58,458 nt of DNA from Bacteroidales bacterium (GCA_017454905.1 JAFTCB010000026.1:1-58458), one strand, 5' to 3'. Counted from the stretch's first letter, positions 31,600-41,579 are shown. The notes: a model not told the origin generated them from the sequence alone. A program made the numbers and translations.

Positions 31600-33366
31600 T
31601 TATTTGATCCGGATGTCGTTGTCCATGCGGGCAAGGATCTGCGGGCTGGTGAAGCGCTTGAATGCCGCGACCAGGGCGTTGTCGTTGCCGGAATTCTTGC
31701 CGATCGCATCGAACAGCTGCTCCATCATGGACGGCGGTGCGGGATAGCCCTTGACATTCCACTGGGCGAGGTCGGGATCGCCGGCCGCGACGGCGGCATA
31801 GCGGATCGCGTCCTCGAGCGTGCCGATCTCATCCACCAGGTTGATCTGCAGGGCGTCGGCCCCGGTCCAGACACGCCCCTGGCCGATGGCATCCACGGTC
31901 TCCTTGGGGATGCCGCGGCCTTCGGATACGGTCGTGGTGAAGCGGTCGTAGATCGTCTCGATGGAAGCGAGCATGTAATTGTATTCGTCGCTGTCGAACG
32001 GGCGCATCAGGGAGTACATGTCCCCGTGCTTGTGGGAGGTGACGCTCTCCACGCCCACGTGGGCGAAATCCTTGATGGTCTTGGACAGGTCGGGAATCAT
32101 CCCGAACACGCCGATGGAACCGGTCAGGGTGGTGGCGTCGGAGTAAATCTTCTCGCAGTTGTTGGAAATCCAGTAACCGCCGGAAGCGGCATAGTCGCCG
32201 TAGGAAGCGACAATCGGCTTGTCGGCCTTGAGCAGGTCGAGTTCGGCCTTGATCTTCTCGGAAGCGAACACGCTGCCGCCCGGGGAATTCACGCGCAGGA
32301 CGACGGCCTTGACCGTAGAGTCGGCGCGGACCTTGGAGATGACGGAGGCGAAGCGGTCGCCTGCGACATTGGATTTGGCGGAGCCGTCGATGATTTCGCC
32401 GTCAGCATAGATGACGGCGATCTTCTGCTTGGCCTTGGACGGGACGAGCTTGGCCTCCACGTAGTCGGCGAAGCTGATCCACTTGATATCCTCGAATTTA
32501 TCCACGACGGCCAGGGTGGCGAGCTTGTTCTCCAGGCCCTCGCGGTCCAGCAGTTCGTCCGCCAGTTTGCGGTCGATGAGGTCCTGCGGGAAATTGATTT
32601 CCAGGCCTTCGATCATCCGGTCCAGCTCTTCCAGGCTGATGCCGCGGGCTTCGGCGATCTGCGTCCCGATGGTCTCCCAGATGGAGTCGATCATCCGCTG
32701 GTTCTGCTCCCGGTTCTCCGGGCTGGAGGTGGCGCGGGTATACATCTCCCCGGCGGATTTATACTTGCCGTGGCGGATCAGCTGCACGTTGACGCCGAAA
32801 CGGTTGAGGAGGTCACCCAGGAACATCATCTGCGAACCGACGCCGGTGATCCTGGGGCTGGCGCCGAGGTAGGAAGACATGTAGATCTTGTCCGCCACGG
32901 TGGCGAAATAATACTCGCCCGTGCCGGGATTCTCCATATAGGCCACGACGGGCTTCCCGCTGTCGGTGCGGAACTTGCTGAGTGCTTCGCGGACCTCGCC
33001 GAGCGCGGTCACGCTGGAGACATTGTCATCCGTGCGGAGATAGATATATTTGACGGCGGGGTCTTCTGCCGCTGCGTGGATGGCCTGCACGGCGTCCCAG
33101 ATGCCGATGGTCTGGGCGGTGGAGCCGCCGCCGGACATCAGCGAAGAGGCGTCCATGCCGCTGAGGGGATTGTCCTCCAGGGTCTGCTCGCCGAAGGCGA
33201 CCTTGGACAGGTCGATCTTGAGCACGCCGGACTTGGGCAGGGAAGGGGTGCCGCTCCCGGATGCGATCGCAGCGCCGAGGAAACCCATGCTCAGGATGAA
33301 GCAGAGAATACCGATGATAAAGAAGCCGCAGATCACGGCCAGAACCATTTTGACAAAATCTTTCAT
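31600..33366 (-). CDS. sppA: Signal peptide peptidase SppA, 67K type
   Basis: A membrane serine protease that clears cleaved signal peptides. The 588-aa protein starts at the ATG at 33366, which gives an N-terminal membrane anchor (about 8-30). It has the tandem-domain long form of Gram-negative SppA. The catalytic Lys203 lies in GKYKSA of the first half and the nucleophile Ser395 in DYAASGGYWIS of the second, matching the E. coli Lys/Ser dyad. LRVNSPGGSV and TLTGSIGVFG are also conserved. An upstream in-frame ATG (33432) lies inside hisS and is rejected. It is divergent from hisS. Confidence 0.93.
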   Translation of the reverse strand: MKDFVKMVLAVICGFFIIGILCFILSMGFLGAAIASGSGTPSLPKSGVLKIDLSKVAFGEQTLEDNPLSGMDASSLMSGGGSTAQTIGIWDAVQAIHAAAEDPAVKYIYLRTDDNVSSVTALGEVREALSKFRTDSGKPVVAYMENPGTGEYYFATVADKIYMSSYLGASPRITGVGSQMMFLGDLLNRFGVNVQLIRHGKYKSAGEMYTRATSSPENREQNQRMIDSIWETIGTQIAEARGISLEELDRMIEGLEINFPQDLIDRKLADELLDREGLENKLATLAVVDKFEDIKWISFADYVEAKLVPSKAKQKIAVIYADGEIIDGSAKSNVAGDRFASVISKVRADSTVKAVVLRVNSPGGSVFASEKIKAELDLLKADKPIVASYGDYAASGGYWISNNCEKIYSDATTLTGSIGVFGMIPDLSKTIKDFAHVGVESVTSHKHGDMYSLMRPFDSDEYNYMLASIETIYDRFTTTVSEGRGIPKETVDAIGQGRVWTGADALQINLVDEIGTLEDAIRYAAVAAGDPDLAQWNVKGYPAPPSMMEQLFDAIGKNSGNDNALVAAFKRFTSPQILARMDNDIRIK

Positions 33367-33388
33367 GACGAAAAAACGGAATATTTGA

Positions 33389-33406
33389 CAAAAGTAGGTA
33401 AATTTG
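33389..33406. promoter_or_regulatory. Divergent promoter pair for sppA and hisS
   Basis: A minus-strand TACTTTTG (33389-33396) and a plus-strand TAAATTTG (33399-33406), two bases apart, lie in the 59-bp gap. Both are perfect TAnnTTTG boxes; -33 elements are not clear. Confidence 0.6.
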
Positions 33407-33425
33407 CAAAATAATTCAAATAACG

Positions 33426-34778
33426 ATGGCACAGAAACCTTCTATTCCCAAGGGTACCCGCGACTTCGGTCCCCGGGAGACGGCAGAACGCAACTATATT
33501 TTCGATACGATCCGTTCGGTATTCCGGACATACGGCTTCGCCCAGATCGAGACCCCGGCGATGGAGAACCTTTCCACCCTGCTGGGCAAATACGGCGAAG
33601 AAGGGGACAAACTCCTCTACCGCATCCTCAATTCCGGCGACGCATTCGCCGGGGTGGATCCCGAAAAGCCGCTGACCCCGCAGGTCTGCGAGAAGGGACT
33701 GCGCTACGACCTCACGGTCCCTTTCGCCCGTTTCGTGGTCCAGCACCAGAACGAGCTGTCCTTCCCCTTCAAGCGCTTCCAGATCCAGCCGGTCTGGCGG
33801 GCGGACCGCCCGCAAAAGGGCCGCTACCGCGAATTCTACCAGTGCGACGTGGATGTCATCGGCTCCCGCAGCCAGCTCTGTGAGCTGGAACTGGTGCAGA
33901 TCGTGGACAAGGTCTTCGAAAAACTGGGCGTACGCGTGCTCGTCAAGATCAACAACCGCAAGGTGCTGACCGGCCTTGCCGAGATCTGCGGCTTCCCGGA
34001 CAAGGTGGTGGACATCACCGTGGCCATCGACAAGCTGGACAAGATCGGCCTGGACGCCGTCAAGGACGAGATGCGGGAGAAGGGCCTGACCGAAGCGGCC
34101 ATCGCCGTGCTGGAGCCTGTCCTGACGCTCAGCGGCACCAATGCGGAGAAACTGGCGACGATGCGTACCGTGATGGGCTCCTCCGCGACCGGCCTCAAAG
34201 GCCTGGACGAGCTGGAAGAACTGTTCGGATACATCGAGGCCGCCGGCATCCGCACGGAGGCGGAGATCGATCTCTCCCTGGCCCGCGGGCTGAACTACTA
34301 TACCGGAGCCATTTTCGAAGTCAAGGCGCTCGACTGGCAGATCGGAAGCATCTGCGGCGGCGGCCGCTACGACAACCTGACCGGAATCTTCGGCCTGCCC
34401 GACATGTCCGGCGTGGGAGTCAGCTTCGGTGCCGACCGCATCTATGACGTGCTCAAGGGGCTGGACAAGTTCCCGAAAGACCTGGGAAGCGCCACGCGCC
34501 TGCTGTTGGCCAACATGGGGCCGGACGAGGTCCGCTACCTGCTGCCCGTGGCCGCCGCCCTGCGTGCCGGAGGCGTGTCCGTGGAGATCTATCCCGATGC
34601 CGCCAAGCTCAAGAAGCAGTTCGACTATGCGGACCGCAAGGCCATCCCGTTCCTGTCCATCACGGGCGCTTCCGAGATGGAGCAGGGGATCGTGAATCTC
34701 AAGAACCTTGCCTCCGGCGAACAGCAATCCTTCGCGAAGGACGACCTCGCGGGGATGAAAGCCTTCTTAGAGCAATAG
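33426..34778 (+). CDS. hisS: Histidine--tRNA ligase
   Basis: Charges tRNA-His with histidine in the cytoplasm; class II synthetase. The 450-aa protein has PKGTRDFGP at the start, motif 1 around IETPAMENL, motif 2 around [17 protein letters not shown], the histidine-specific GLNYYTG, motif 3 at [13 protein letters not shown], and the C-terminal anticodon-binding domain. Length fits the family. The 3' end overlaps the convergent membrane-protein gene by 12 bp. Confidence 0.96.
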   Translation: MAQKPSIPKGTRDFGPRETAERNYIFDTIRSVFRTYGFAQIETPAMENLSTLLGKYGEEGDKLLYRILNSGDAFAGVDPEKPLTPQVCEKGLRYDLTVPFARFVVQHQNELSFPFKRFQIQPVWRADRPQKGRYREFYQCDVDVIGSRSQLCELELVQIVDKVFEKLGVRVLVKINNRKVLTGLAEICGFPDKVVDITVAIDKLDKIGLDAVKDEMREKGLTEAAIAVLEPVLTLSGTNAEKLATMRTVMGSSATGLKGLDELEELFGYIEAAGIRTEAEIDLSLARGLNYYTGAIFEVKALDWQIGSICGGGRYDNLTGIFGLPDMSGVGVSFGADRIYDVLKGLDKFPKDLGSATRLLLANMGPDEVRYLLPVAAALRAGGVSVEIYPDAAKLKKQFDYADRKAIPFLSITGASEMEQGIVNLKNLASGEQQSFAKDDLAGMKAFLEQ

Positions 34779-35828
34779 CATTACTGCGAAAACATAGAGC
34801 AGGAAAGCCTGCAGCTTGATACGGTCGCTGTTGTTCTCGGACAACAGCGATTCCGTTACATCCGTGCCGGAGACTTCCATGAGCTTCTCATGGTCCGGCA
34901 GGCGCCGGACGCTCCATTTCTTGACGATCAGACCGTCGTCGATATACGTCGCCCCGCCGTTGGAGCGGTTGAGGGTGAGGAGTTTCTTGCGGTCCGCGAA
35001 ATACGTGGAAGCAAGGATCTCCGGAGAACTGACGAGGCTCTCCATCATCGCGGGCGTCGCCGCAGCGAGGATCATGGGCGTATAGCCCAGCGGAGGGCAT
35101 TCGCGCACGAGGGTGCCGATCTTTTCCCAGCGGGCGGGGGAGATCTTCTCCGGCTCATAGACGGAAATGACCATCAGGTTCCCGTTGATCAGCATCTCGT
35201 CCACATAGTTGCCGGCGGCATCGCTCAGGGACAGGGTAGGCGTCCGGTCGTCCGTGGGGTCGTCGATGTCTTCGGGCAGCATCAGTTCGGCGCCGGGCTT
35301 GAACGGCGTGAAGTCCACCAGGGGGATGGAAAGCGAAGAGAAGAGCAGGAAAAGGCAGACGGAGACAGCTGCAATGGGGAAACTCACGTATTTGACGCGC
35401 CGGGTCTGCTCCTGCTTTTTCAGCGGGAAGCAGGCCAGGGCCCACAGGCCCAGCAGCACCAGGTTCTTCAGCAGGCTCTGCAGGTGGGTCAGATGGATGG
35501 CCTCTCCGAAGCAGCCGCAGTCCATGGGCGGATTCTTGAGGTAGAGCAGGAGGGTCAGCAGGGTGAAAAAGCCGAGGAGCACACCCGTCACCACGGCCGT
35601 GACTTTCCGCCAGACGCCCGTGATCAGGGCGGCACCGAGCAGGGTCTCCAGCAGCGCCATCCCGGAGCCGATCAGCCCGGAAATCCCCAGCAGGAATCCC
35701 AGATGGAGGAATTTGAGGTACTCCTCCACGACCAGTTTCGCGCCCACCGGATCCATCAGTTTGAGGATGCCGGAGAGGAAGAAAACGAAACCGATCAGGA
35801 CGGCGCTAATCCTTCGGATAACTCTCAT
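34767..35828 (-). CDS. DoxX/MauE-like multi-span membrane protein
   Basis: A 353-aa inner-membrane protein from the ATG at 35828. It has four or five hydrophobic spans in the first 180 residues with the MauE-like [13 protein letters not shown] motif in a loop, a soluble domain of about 150 residues, and a last hydrophobic helix at the C-terminus. This layout is known from Bacteroides conserved proteins of the MauE/DoxX type; in methylamine utilisation MauE is linked to disulfide and redox maturation, so an extracytoplasmic redox role is possible but unproven. It overlaps the end of tmk by 23 bp, suggesting a tmk-led operon, and overlaps hisS convergently. Confidence 0.75.
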   Translation of the reverse strand: MRVIRRISAVLIGFVFFLSGILKLMDPVGAKLVVEEYLKFLHLGFLLGISGLIGSGMALLETLLGAALITGVWRKVTAVVTGVLLGFFTLLTLLLYLKNPPMDCGCFGEAIHLTHLQSLLKNLVLLGLWALACFPLKKQEQTRRVKYVSFPIAAVSVCLFLLFSSLSIPLVDFTPFKPGAELMLPEDIDDPTDDRTPTLSLSDAAGNYVDEMLINGNLMVISVYEPEKISPARWEKIGTLVRECPPLGYTPMILAAATPAMMESLVSSPEILASTYFADRKKLLTLNRSNGGATYIDDGLIVKKWSVRRLPDHEKLMEVSGTDVTESLLSENNSDRIKLQAFLLYVFAVMLLL

Positions 35829-36489
35829 AGACGGCTTTGATCTTGTTGAAAATGGCATCGGGCGCCAGCATCTGCCCTTCGGCGTCGCTGCAGTCCACGG
35901 GGATGAAATGCGGGTCGAGTGCAGCCTGCCTGCGGTACATGTCCCGGACCCGCCGCTGGAAGGCGATGTCCGCTTCGTGGATATCCTGCTGCCCGTGCAG
36001 GTAGCCGCGGTCGGATCCGCCCCGCTGGGCGGTCAGGCTCTGCTCCACGAAACCGATGGGAACGTCGAGGAAGATATTGAGGTCCGGCCGGGGAAGGCCG
36101 AAGTGCCCGTATTCGGTGTTGTTGATCCATTCGCGCAAGTCCTCAGCCTCTTCGCCGGAGCTGAGCTTGGCGCACTGGTAGGCAATGTTGGAATAGACAT
36201 ACCGGTCCAGCAGGACCGTCCCGCCTTCGCGGAGCACCTGCCGGATCTGCGGGGCCGCATCCCGGCGGTCTTCCGCAAAAAGCAGGGCGACGAGCTGCGG
36301 ATGGACGCTCCCGATCGAGCCGAAACCGCCGCGCAGGAACTTGCCGATCAGTCCGCCATAGACCGGTGCGTCATAGCGGGGGAAATGGATGTATTCCAGT
36401 CTGGGGCAGATACTTCCGAGGTATTCTCTGAACAATCTGACCTGGGTGGATTTGCCGGCTCCGTCCAGGCCCTCCAATACGATTAGCAT
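35806..36489 (-). CDS. tmk: Thymidylate kinase
   Basis: Phosphorylates dTMP to dTDP in the cytoplasm. The 227-aa protein has a P-loop at the N-terminus (LEGLDGAGKST, residues 5-15), the DRYVYSNIAYQ motif for the nucleotide monophosphate site, and a LID region with ERRVRDMYRR-like basic residues. A perfect minus-strand TATCTTTG box lies 7 bp before the start. It is divergent from folP and is followed by an overlapping membrane-protein gene. Confidence 0.93.
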   Translation of the reverse strand: MLIVLEGLDGAGKSTQVRLFREYLGSICPRLEYIHFPRYDAPVYGGLIGKFLRGGFGSIGSVHPQLVALLFAEDRRDAAPQIRQVLREGGTVLLDRYVYSNIAYQCAKLSSGEEAEDLREWINNTEYGHFGLPRPDLNIFLDVPIGFVEQSLTAQRGGSDRGYLHGQQDIHEADIAFQRRVRDMYRRQAALDPHFIPVDCSDAEGQMLAPDAIFNKIKAVYESYPKD

Positions 36490-36496
36490 ATCTTCA

Positions 36497-36525
36497 CAAA
36501 GATATGGAAAAAATCTCTAATTTTG
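36497..36525. promoter_or_regulatory. Divergent promoter pair for tmk and folP
   Basis: Minus-strand TATCTTTG (36497-36504) and plus-strand TAATTTTG (36518-36525) share the 40-bp gap. The plus box ends four bases before the folP ATG, so the transcript would be nearly leaderless. Confidence 0.6.
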
Positions 36526-36529
36526 CGCT

Positions 36530-37276
36530 ATGGCAAAGATCATGGGCATCGTCAACCTGACGCCGGATTCTTTTTTCGCGCCGAGCCGCGTGCATGCAGG
36601 ACAGGCACGGGAGCGGATCCGGGCGCTCTGCGAAGAAGGCGCGGACATCATCGACCTGGGAGCCGTATCGACCCGCCCGGGCGCCGCTCCCGTATCGCTC
36701 CGGGAGGAATGGCGCCGGCTCTCGCCGGTCGTCCGGTCCTGGGATGCGCCGGCGCTCCTGTCCGTCGATACGACCCGTGCAGAAATCGTGAGGCGCGTGT
36801 ACGACTGCGCGGGCACATTCCTCGTGAACGACATCTCGGCGGGGGAAGACGACCCGGAGATGCTGCAGACCGTCGGCGAACTGGGGCTTCCCTATGTCGC
36901 CATGCACAAGCGCGGCGATCCCCGCACGATGGATTCACTCTGCGCTTACCCGGAGGGTATCATGCCCGCGCTGACGGACTATTTCCGCGCATTCTCGCGG
37001 AAGGCGGAAGCGTACGGTATCACCGGATGGGTGCTCGACCCGGGCCTGGGTTTCGCGAAGACGGCGGAACAGAACTGGGAGATCCTGGAAAGCCTTGACT
37101 GCCTGCGCGTCTTCGGACGGCCGATCCTGATTGGTGCGGCGGACAAGCGCTTTACCGGAGGCGATACGGAGAAAGCGCACCGCCTCGCGCTCCGGCACGG
37201 CGGCGCCATCCTGCGCGTGCATGACGTGGCCGCTGCGCGCCGTACCCTCGAAAACTTCCATGCCGATGAAAGATAA
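36530..37276 (+). CDS. folP: Dihydropteroate synthase
   Basis: Joins p-aminobenzoate to dihydropterin pyrophosphate in folate synthesis; the target of sulfonamides. The 248-aa protein has both signatures: MGIVNLTPDSFF (5-16) and ADIIDLGAVSTRPGA, plus GWVLDPGLGFAK and the C-terminal ILRVHDV strand. It is about 20-30 residues shorter than usual, by trimmed loops rather than a missing core. Its last 11 bp overlap the start of the GH127-type gene. Confidence 0.93.
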   Translation: MAKIMGIVNLTPDSFFAPSRVHAGQARERIRALCEEGADIIDLGAVSTRPGAAPVSLREEWRRLSPVVRSWDAPALLSVDTTRAEIVRRVYDCAGTFLVNDISAGEDDPEMLQTVGELGLPYVAMHKRGDPRTMDSLCAYPEGIMPALTDYFRAFSRKAEAYGITGWVLDPGLGFAKTAEQNWEILESLDCLRVFGRPILIGAADKRFTGGDTEKAHRLALRHGGAILRVHDVAAARRTLENFHADER

Positions 37277-39686
37277 TCTTAGAACGCTGCTCTCCGTCGC
37301 ATGCCTCTGCGGCGTCTGCCTGCTGGCCGCCCTTGCCGTCCCCGGCGGCCGGACCATCCGCAGTGTCGCTCCCGTTTCCGTGGAAACCCCCGCGGGGACG
37401 GTCCCCGTGCTGCCCTGGCAGTTGCGCGTCACGTATGCGGACCGCTCCCGCGAATGGCGGCAGGTGCGGTGGGAGGATTGCTCCCGGGAGGCGGAGGAGG
37501 CGAACGCCGGCCGGCCCGCCGGGACGCATTATCAGGTGCAGGGATACATTCTCGGCGACAGCTCCACAGACACGGGCTTCCCGGTCACCGCGGAAATCCG
37601 CGTGACGGAAACGGCTTCGCGGCCGGCTCCGGTCCTCGTGGCACGGCCCCTGCCGCTCCGGGATGTCCGGCTGACCGGGGACAACCGCCTGACCGGCAAC
37701 CGCGACCTGGACGTGCGGCAGCTCCTGGCGATTGACATCACGCGGATGCTCTACAACTACCGCGAAACCTACGGACTGCCGACGGAAGGATATGCCCCGC
37801 CGGAGGGCTGGGATTCGACGGACACCAAACTCAAGGGCCACGGCACGGGCCACTACCTCTCCGCCCTGGCTTTCGCCTATGCGGGCACGGACGATCCCGA
37901 TCTGCGCGCTGCGCTCCGGGAGCGGCTTGTGCGGATGGTGGACGAACTCCGGGCCTGCCAGGAGCGCACCTTCGTCTGGTCGGAGCCCCTCGGCCGCTGG
38001 CGGGAGGCGCGCGACCTCGCTCCCGGGGCGGAACTCTATGCCTTGAAAGGCAGCTGGGAAGCCTTCGACCGCTACAGGAAGGACTGGCGGAATTACGGCT
38101 ACGGCTATCTGAACGCGATTCCCGCCCAGCATCCCGTCCTGGTGGAAGCGTACCGCCCCTACAACAACCGGGACTGGGTCTGGGCGCCGTATTATACCAT
38201 CCACAAGCAGCTTGCCGGCCTGATCGACATCGTGGAAAACGTAGACGAGCCGCAAATTGCGGACAAAGCGCTGCTGATAGCCCGGGACATGGGCCTGTGG
38301 GTATGGAACCGCCTGCACTACAGGACTTTCGTGCAGGAGAAGGGGACACAGGAGGAACGTCGCGAGCGGCCCGGCAACCGCTATGAAATGTGGAATATGT
38401 ACATCGCCGGCGAGGTGGGCGGCATGCAGGAATCGCTTGCCCGGCTCTCCGGCCTGGTCACGGACCCGGAGGACCATGCCCGGCTCCGCGAGGCGGCCGG
38501 CTTCTTCGACGCCCCGGCCTTCTACGGTCCGCTTGCGCAGGGGATCGACGACATCCGGGGCCGCCATGCGAACCAGCACATCCCGATGACCGTCGGGGCC
38601 CTGCAACTGTACGGGAAGACCGGCGAGCCGCGCTACTATGCCGTGGCCCGCAATTTCTGGGAACTCGTGCAGGGCCGCTACGCCTATGCGACGGGCGGCG
38701 TGGGCAACGGGGAGATGTTCCGCGAACCGTACACGCAGATGCTGAGCCTCAATACCAATGCCCATACGGACCGGCAGGGGACCGTGCATCCGGATCCGGA
38801 CATCAACGAGACCTGCTGCGCCTACAATCTGGCCAAGCTGACGAAAGACCTGAACGGCTTCGATCCGGATGACGCCCGCTATATGGACTACTACGAACGC
38901 GTCCTGTACAACCAGATTGTCGGATCGGTCCATCCGGAACACTACGGAGTGACCTACCAGTATGCCGTGGGCCTGAATGCCGCCAAGCCTTTCGGCAACG
39001 AAACGCCGCAGATTTCCTGCTGCGGCGGCACGGGAGCCGAGAACCATGTGAAATATCAGGAAGCGGCTTATTTCGTGTCCGACAATACCCTGTGGGTGGC
39101 GCTATACCTGCCTACAACGGCGGTCTGGGCGGAGAGAGGCGTGTCTTTCCGCCAGGACTGCGCCTGGCCGGCGGAATCTTCGGAGATCACCATCGAACGG
39201 GGCGGCCGTTTCTCCATGAAGCTGCGGGTGCCGTACTGGTCCGGCCGGGACTTCGAGATCCGGCTCAACGGCCGCCGCATCGCCCGTTCTTTCAAGCCCT
39301 GCTCGTACGCGGAGATCCCCGAACGGGACTGGAAGGCGGGGGACCGGGTGAGTATCCGGATGCCGTTCGGCACGCATCTTTTCTTCGGCCCGGACAAAAT
39401 GGAGGCGGCTGCGACGGAAGGGCAGGCACAGACCCCCTTCAGCCCGATGTGGGAAGGCGCCCTGATGTACGGGCCCCTGGTGATGGCTTCGCCGGACATT
39501 ACCAGCTGGGAGCAGGCGGAGTTCTCCCTGGATGCCGACCTGCACGAAATCGTCCCCTGCGGCGCGGACGCCGGCGAGGGGACGATGGGTCATGTCTATA
39601 CGCTTTCCCTGGACGGGAAGACTTTTTATCCGGATTACTGGCTGACCGGGCCCGGGACGCATTACCTGCGCCTGGACCTGCGCTGA
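37266..39686 (+). CDS. GH127/GH146-type beta-L-arabinofuranosidase, secreted
   Basis: A roughly 806-aa enzyme of the DUF1680 (GH127/GH146) group, which removes beta-L-arabinofuranose from pectin side chains or arabinosylated proteins. The ATG at 37266 gives a signal peptide (LLSVACLCGVCLLAALA); longer frames into folP are rejected. The barrel carries GHGTGHYLSALA, the zinc-binding INETCCAYN (Glu515, Cys517) and ISCCGGTG with Cys585 as predicted nucleophile and Cys586, matching the Cys/Zn mechanism known for the family. A beta-sandwich C-terminal part follows. It is translationally coupled to folP by an 11-bp overlap, an odd pairing of a housekeeping gene with a secreted glycosidase. Confidence 0.88.
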   Translation: MKDNLRTLLSVACLCGVCLLAALAVPGGRTIRSVAPVSVETPAGTVPVLPWQLRVTYADRSREWRQVRWEDCSREAEEANAGRPAGTHYQVQGYILGDSSTDTGFPVTAEIRVTETASRPAPVLVARPLPLRDVRLTGDNRLTGNRDLDVRQLLAIDITRMLYNYRETYGLPTEGYAPPEGWDSTDTKLKGHGTGHYLSALAFAYAGTDDPDLRAALRERLVRMVDELRACQERTFVWSEPLGRWREARDLAPGAELYALKGSWEAFDRYRKDWRNYGYGYLNAIPAQHPVLVEAYRPYNNRDWVWAPYYTIHKQLAGLIDIVENVDEPQIADKALLIARDMGLWVWNRLHYRTFVQEKGTQEERRERPGNRYEMWNMYIAGEVGGMQESLARLSGLVTDPEDHARLREAAGFFDAPAFYGPLAQGIDDIRGRHANQHIPMTVGALQLYGKTGEPRYYAVARNFWELVQGRYAYATGGVGNGEMFREPYTQMLSLNTNAHTDRQGTVHPDPDINETCCAYNLAKLTKDLNGFDPDDARYMDYYERVLYNQIVGSVHPEHYGVTYQYAVGLNAAKPFGNETPQISCCGGTGAENHVKYQEAAYFVSDNTLWVALYLPTTAVWAERGVSFRQDCAWPAESSEITIERGGRFSMKLRVPYWSGRDFEIRLNGRRIARSFKPCSYAEIPERDWKAGDRVSIRMPFGTHLFFGPDKMEAAATEGQAQTPFSPMWEGALMYGPLVMASPDITSWEQAEFSLDADLHEIVPCGADAGEGTMGHVYTLSLDGKTFYPDYWLTGPGTHYLRLDLR

Positions 39687-39688
39687 GA

Positions 39689-40588
39689 TTATTCGTCGAA
39701 GAGCGCGTGCACCGGGTCCATGTTGCCGGCTTCGTGCTCCTGGGGGATCCGGCGGAATGCGTTGATGATCAGGACGATCATCAGGAGGCAGGCGGTGAAG
39801 ATCACCCAATAGCGCGCTCCCGGCAGTACATCCAGCCAGGATTCCACGTCCTCGAATGCCTCCACGTTGCTCATCACCAGCGAGAAGGTGTTGTTGGTGA
39901 AGTGCATCAGCATCGTGAGCTTCAGCGACCCCGTCTTGTAATAGACGAAACCGAACAGGCAGCCCAGCAGGAAGGCCGGCACGGCCTGCCAGGGGTTGAG
40001 GTGGATCACGGCGAAGAAGACGGCCGAGATTACGATGGCCCAGACCGGTTTCACCTGGTTGCCGAGCAGTCCGCGGAGCACCATGCCCCGGCAGAGCCAC
40101 TCCTCGAAGAATGGAGCGAAGATGCTCACCATCAGGAAATTCAGCCAGAAGTGGTCGCCGGAGGTCATCCCTTTGAGCGTTTCTTCCAGCCAGTCCGGCA
40201 TCTCCGGCATCGCCGAGAGGATGGCGTCCGAGCAGAACGCGGCCCCCAGGGTCGCCAGAATGACGAACAGGACGCAGAGCGCTGCCCCCAGCGGTTGGAA
40301 ATGATTGCTGTCCAGCAGCAGGCCGCTCCTGACGAAACTGTTGTTGCGGCTCTTGATGCTGGCATACATCATCGCAGGGATGAACATTAGCGGGTAGGAA
40401 ACCAGCATGCCGTACTCCATTCCGGCTTCCCGGCCCAGCACGGCGACGAATCCGAGGGAAACGATGTTGCCCAGCAGGGCGCCGACCAGCAGGAACGCCA
40501 GCAGGATAAACATGTCCGCCACGCCGGGGACGTAGTAATTGAATTTCTCCAGGAAACCGAAATTCCTGGGCTTGGCCCTCTTCGTCAT
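39689..40588 (-). CDS. CPBP-family intramembrane metalloprotease
   Basis: A 299-aa multi-span membrane protein from the ATG at 40588. The CPBP/Abi (CAAX protease) motifs are present: FEEWLCRG (EExxxR), FFAVIHLNPWQAVPAF with the second-motif His, and TMLMHFTNN with the third. Family members cut membrane substrates or act in bacteriocin protection; the substrate here is unknown. It lies 4 bp after the sugar nucleotidyltransferase gene, so the two form an operon. Its stop is 2 bp from the convergent arabinofuranosidase stop. Confidence 0.85.
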   Translation of the reverse strand: MTKRAKPRNFGFLEKFNYYVPGVADMFILLAFLLVGALLGNIVSLGFVAVLGREAGMEYGMLVSYPLMFIPAMMYASIKSRNNSFVRSGLLLDSNHFQPLGAALCVLFVILATLGAAFCSDAILSAMPEMPDWLEETLKGMTSGDHFWLNFLMVSIFAPFFEEWLCRGMVLRGLLGNQVKPVWAIVISAVFFAVIHLNPWQAVPAFLLGCLFGFVYYKTGSLKLTMLMHFTNNTFSLVMSNVEAFEDVESWLDVLPGARYWVIFTACLLMIVLIINAFRRIPQEHEAGNMDPVHALFDE

Positions 40589-40592
40589 GGGA

Positions 40593-41528
40593 TTACTTGT
40601 AAAGCGGGCTGGGGTAGACTCCGTCTGCGGCCAGCTGGGCGAATTTTGCGACCACGGCGGGGCGGTCCTCCTTGTACGTGACACCGAACCAGTGGGAAGG
40701 GGTGGAGAGGACGTCGCACTGGGCGCTGCCGTCCTTGATCATGCAGTCGATGGCGTAAGGGATGTAGAACTCCTTCTTGAGTTCCTGGCTGTTCTGCTCC
40801 AGGAAGCTCTCGAAGATGGCCGCGCTCTTGGTGAAATAGTCAGGGGTGAAGCCCCACATGTTCATTGAGCAAAGGTCTTTGCCCCGCAGGTCCACATGTT
40901 CGCCGGTCACGGAATTGTCTCCGCGCACGACACCGTCGGCATCCTTGATGATGTTGAGGTGCTCGACCACGTCGGTCAGGTGCTGCTGCGCGTCATAGTG
41001 GCAGATGCCGCGGGATACGCCGCCGGACTCGCTCAGGGTGTGGTCCAGTTCGAAGCCGACGATGGCGAAGACGCCCTGGCTCTGCGCATGGGCGCGGCAC
41101 CAGTCGCCCGCGATGCGGAAGGACTCCTTGCCGTAGTAGTCGTCGCCGTTGATCACGACAAACGGCTCCTTGATGACCTCGGCGGCCATCAGCACGGCGT
41201 GGGCGGTGCCCCAGGGTTTCTGGCGCTCCGGGTTGAGGGGGAGGAAACGGGCCGGGATCTTGTCCAGCTCCTGGGTGACGAACACGAACTCGAGGGGCGT
41301 GCCGTCAGTGCAGGTGACATGGCTGTACTTGCGGGCGACCGTCTCCTTGAACTGCTCGAGGAAATACTCGCGGACGATGTAAACGACTTTGCCGAATCCG
41401 GCCTGTACGGCATCATAGATGGAGTAGTCGATGATGGTCTCGCCGTTGGGACCGAGTCCGTCCATCTGCTTGAGTCCGCCATAGCGGCTGCCCATGCCGG
41501 CAGCCAGAACCAAAAGTGTAGGTTTCAT
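40593..41528 (-). CDS. Sugar-phosphate nucleotidyltransferase
   Basis: A 311-aa cytoplasmic enzyme that should transfer NMP to a sugar 1-phosphate. The N-terminus LVLAAGMGSRYGGLKQMDGL is the nucleotide-binding signature, VINGDDYYG the metal-binding Asp motif, and KPWGTAHAVLMA the conserved sugar-side segment. It is nearest to the short, glucose-1-phosphate-type enzymes, but the sugar cannot be fixed by eye. It is first in a two-gene unit with the CPBP protease. A minus-strand TATTTTTG box is 25 bp upstream. Confidence 0.82.
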   Translation of the reverse strand: MKPTLLVLAAGMGSRYGGLKQMDGLGPNGETIIDYSIYDAVQAGFGKVVYIVREYFLEQFKETVARKYSHVTCTDGTPLEFVFVTQELDKIPARFLPLNPERQKPWGTAHAVLMAAEVIKEPFVVINGDDYYGKESFRIAGDWCRAHAQSQGVFAIVGFELDHTLSESGGVSRGICHYDAQQHLTDVVEHLNIIKDADGVVRGDNSVTGEHVDLRGKDLCSMNMWGFTPDYFTKSAAIFESFLEQNSQELKKEFYIPYAIDCMIKDGSAQCDVLSTPSHWFGVTYKEDRPAVVAKFAQLAADGVYPSPLYK

Positions 41529-41553
41529 ATTGTGGATAGATTAGATTCTTTCG

Positions 41554-41571
41554 CAAAAATAACTATTTTTG
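41554..41571. promoter_or_regulatory. Mirror-image divergent promoter boxes
   Basis: Minus TATTTTTG (41554-41561) and plus TATTTTTG (41564-41571) are exact inverted copies separated by two bases. They serve the nucleotidyltransferase gene and the DivIC/FtsB-like gene (ATG 8 bp after the plus box). Both cannot be bound fully at once, so the two promoters may compete. Confidence 0.65.
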
Positions 41572-41579
41572 TACAAATT

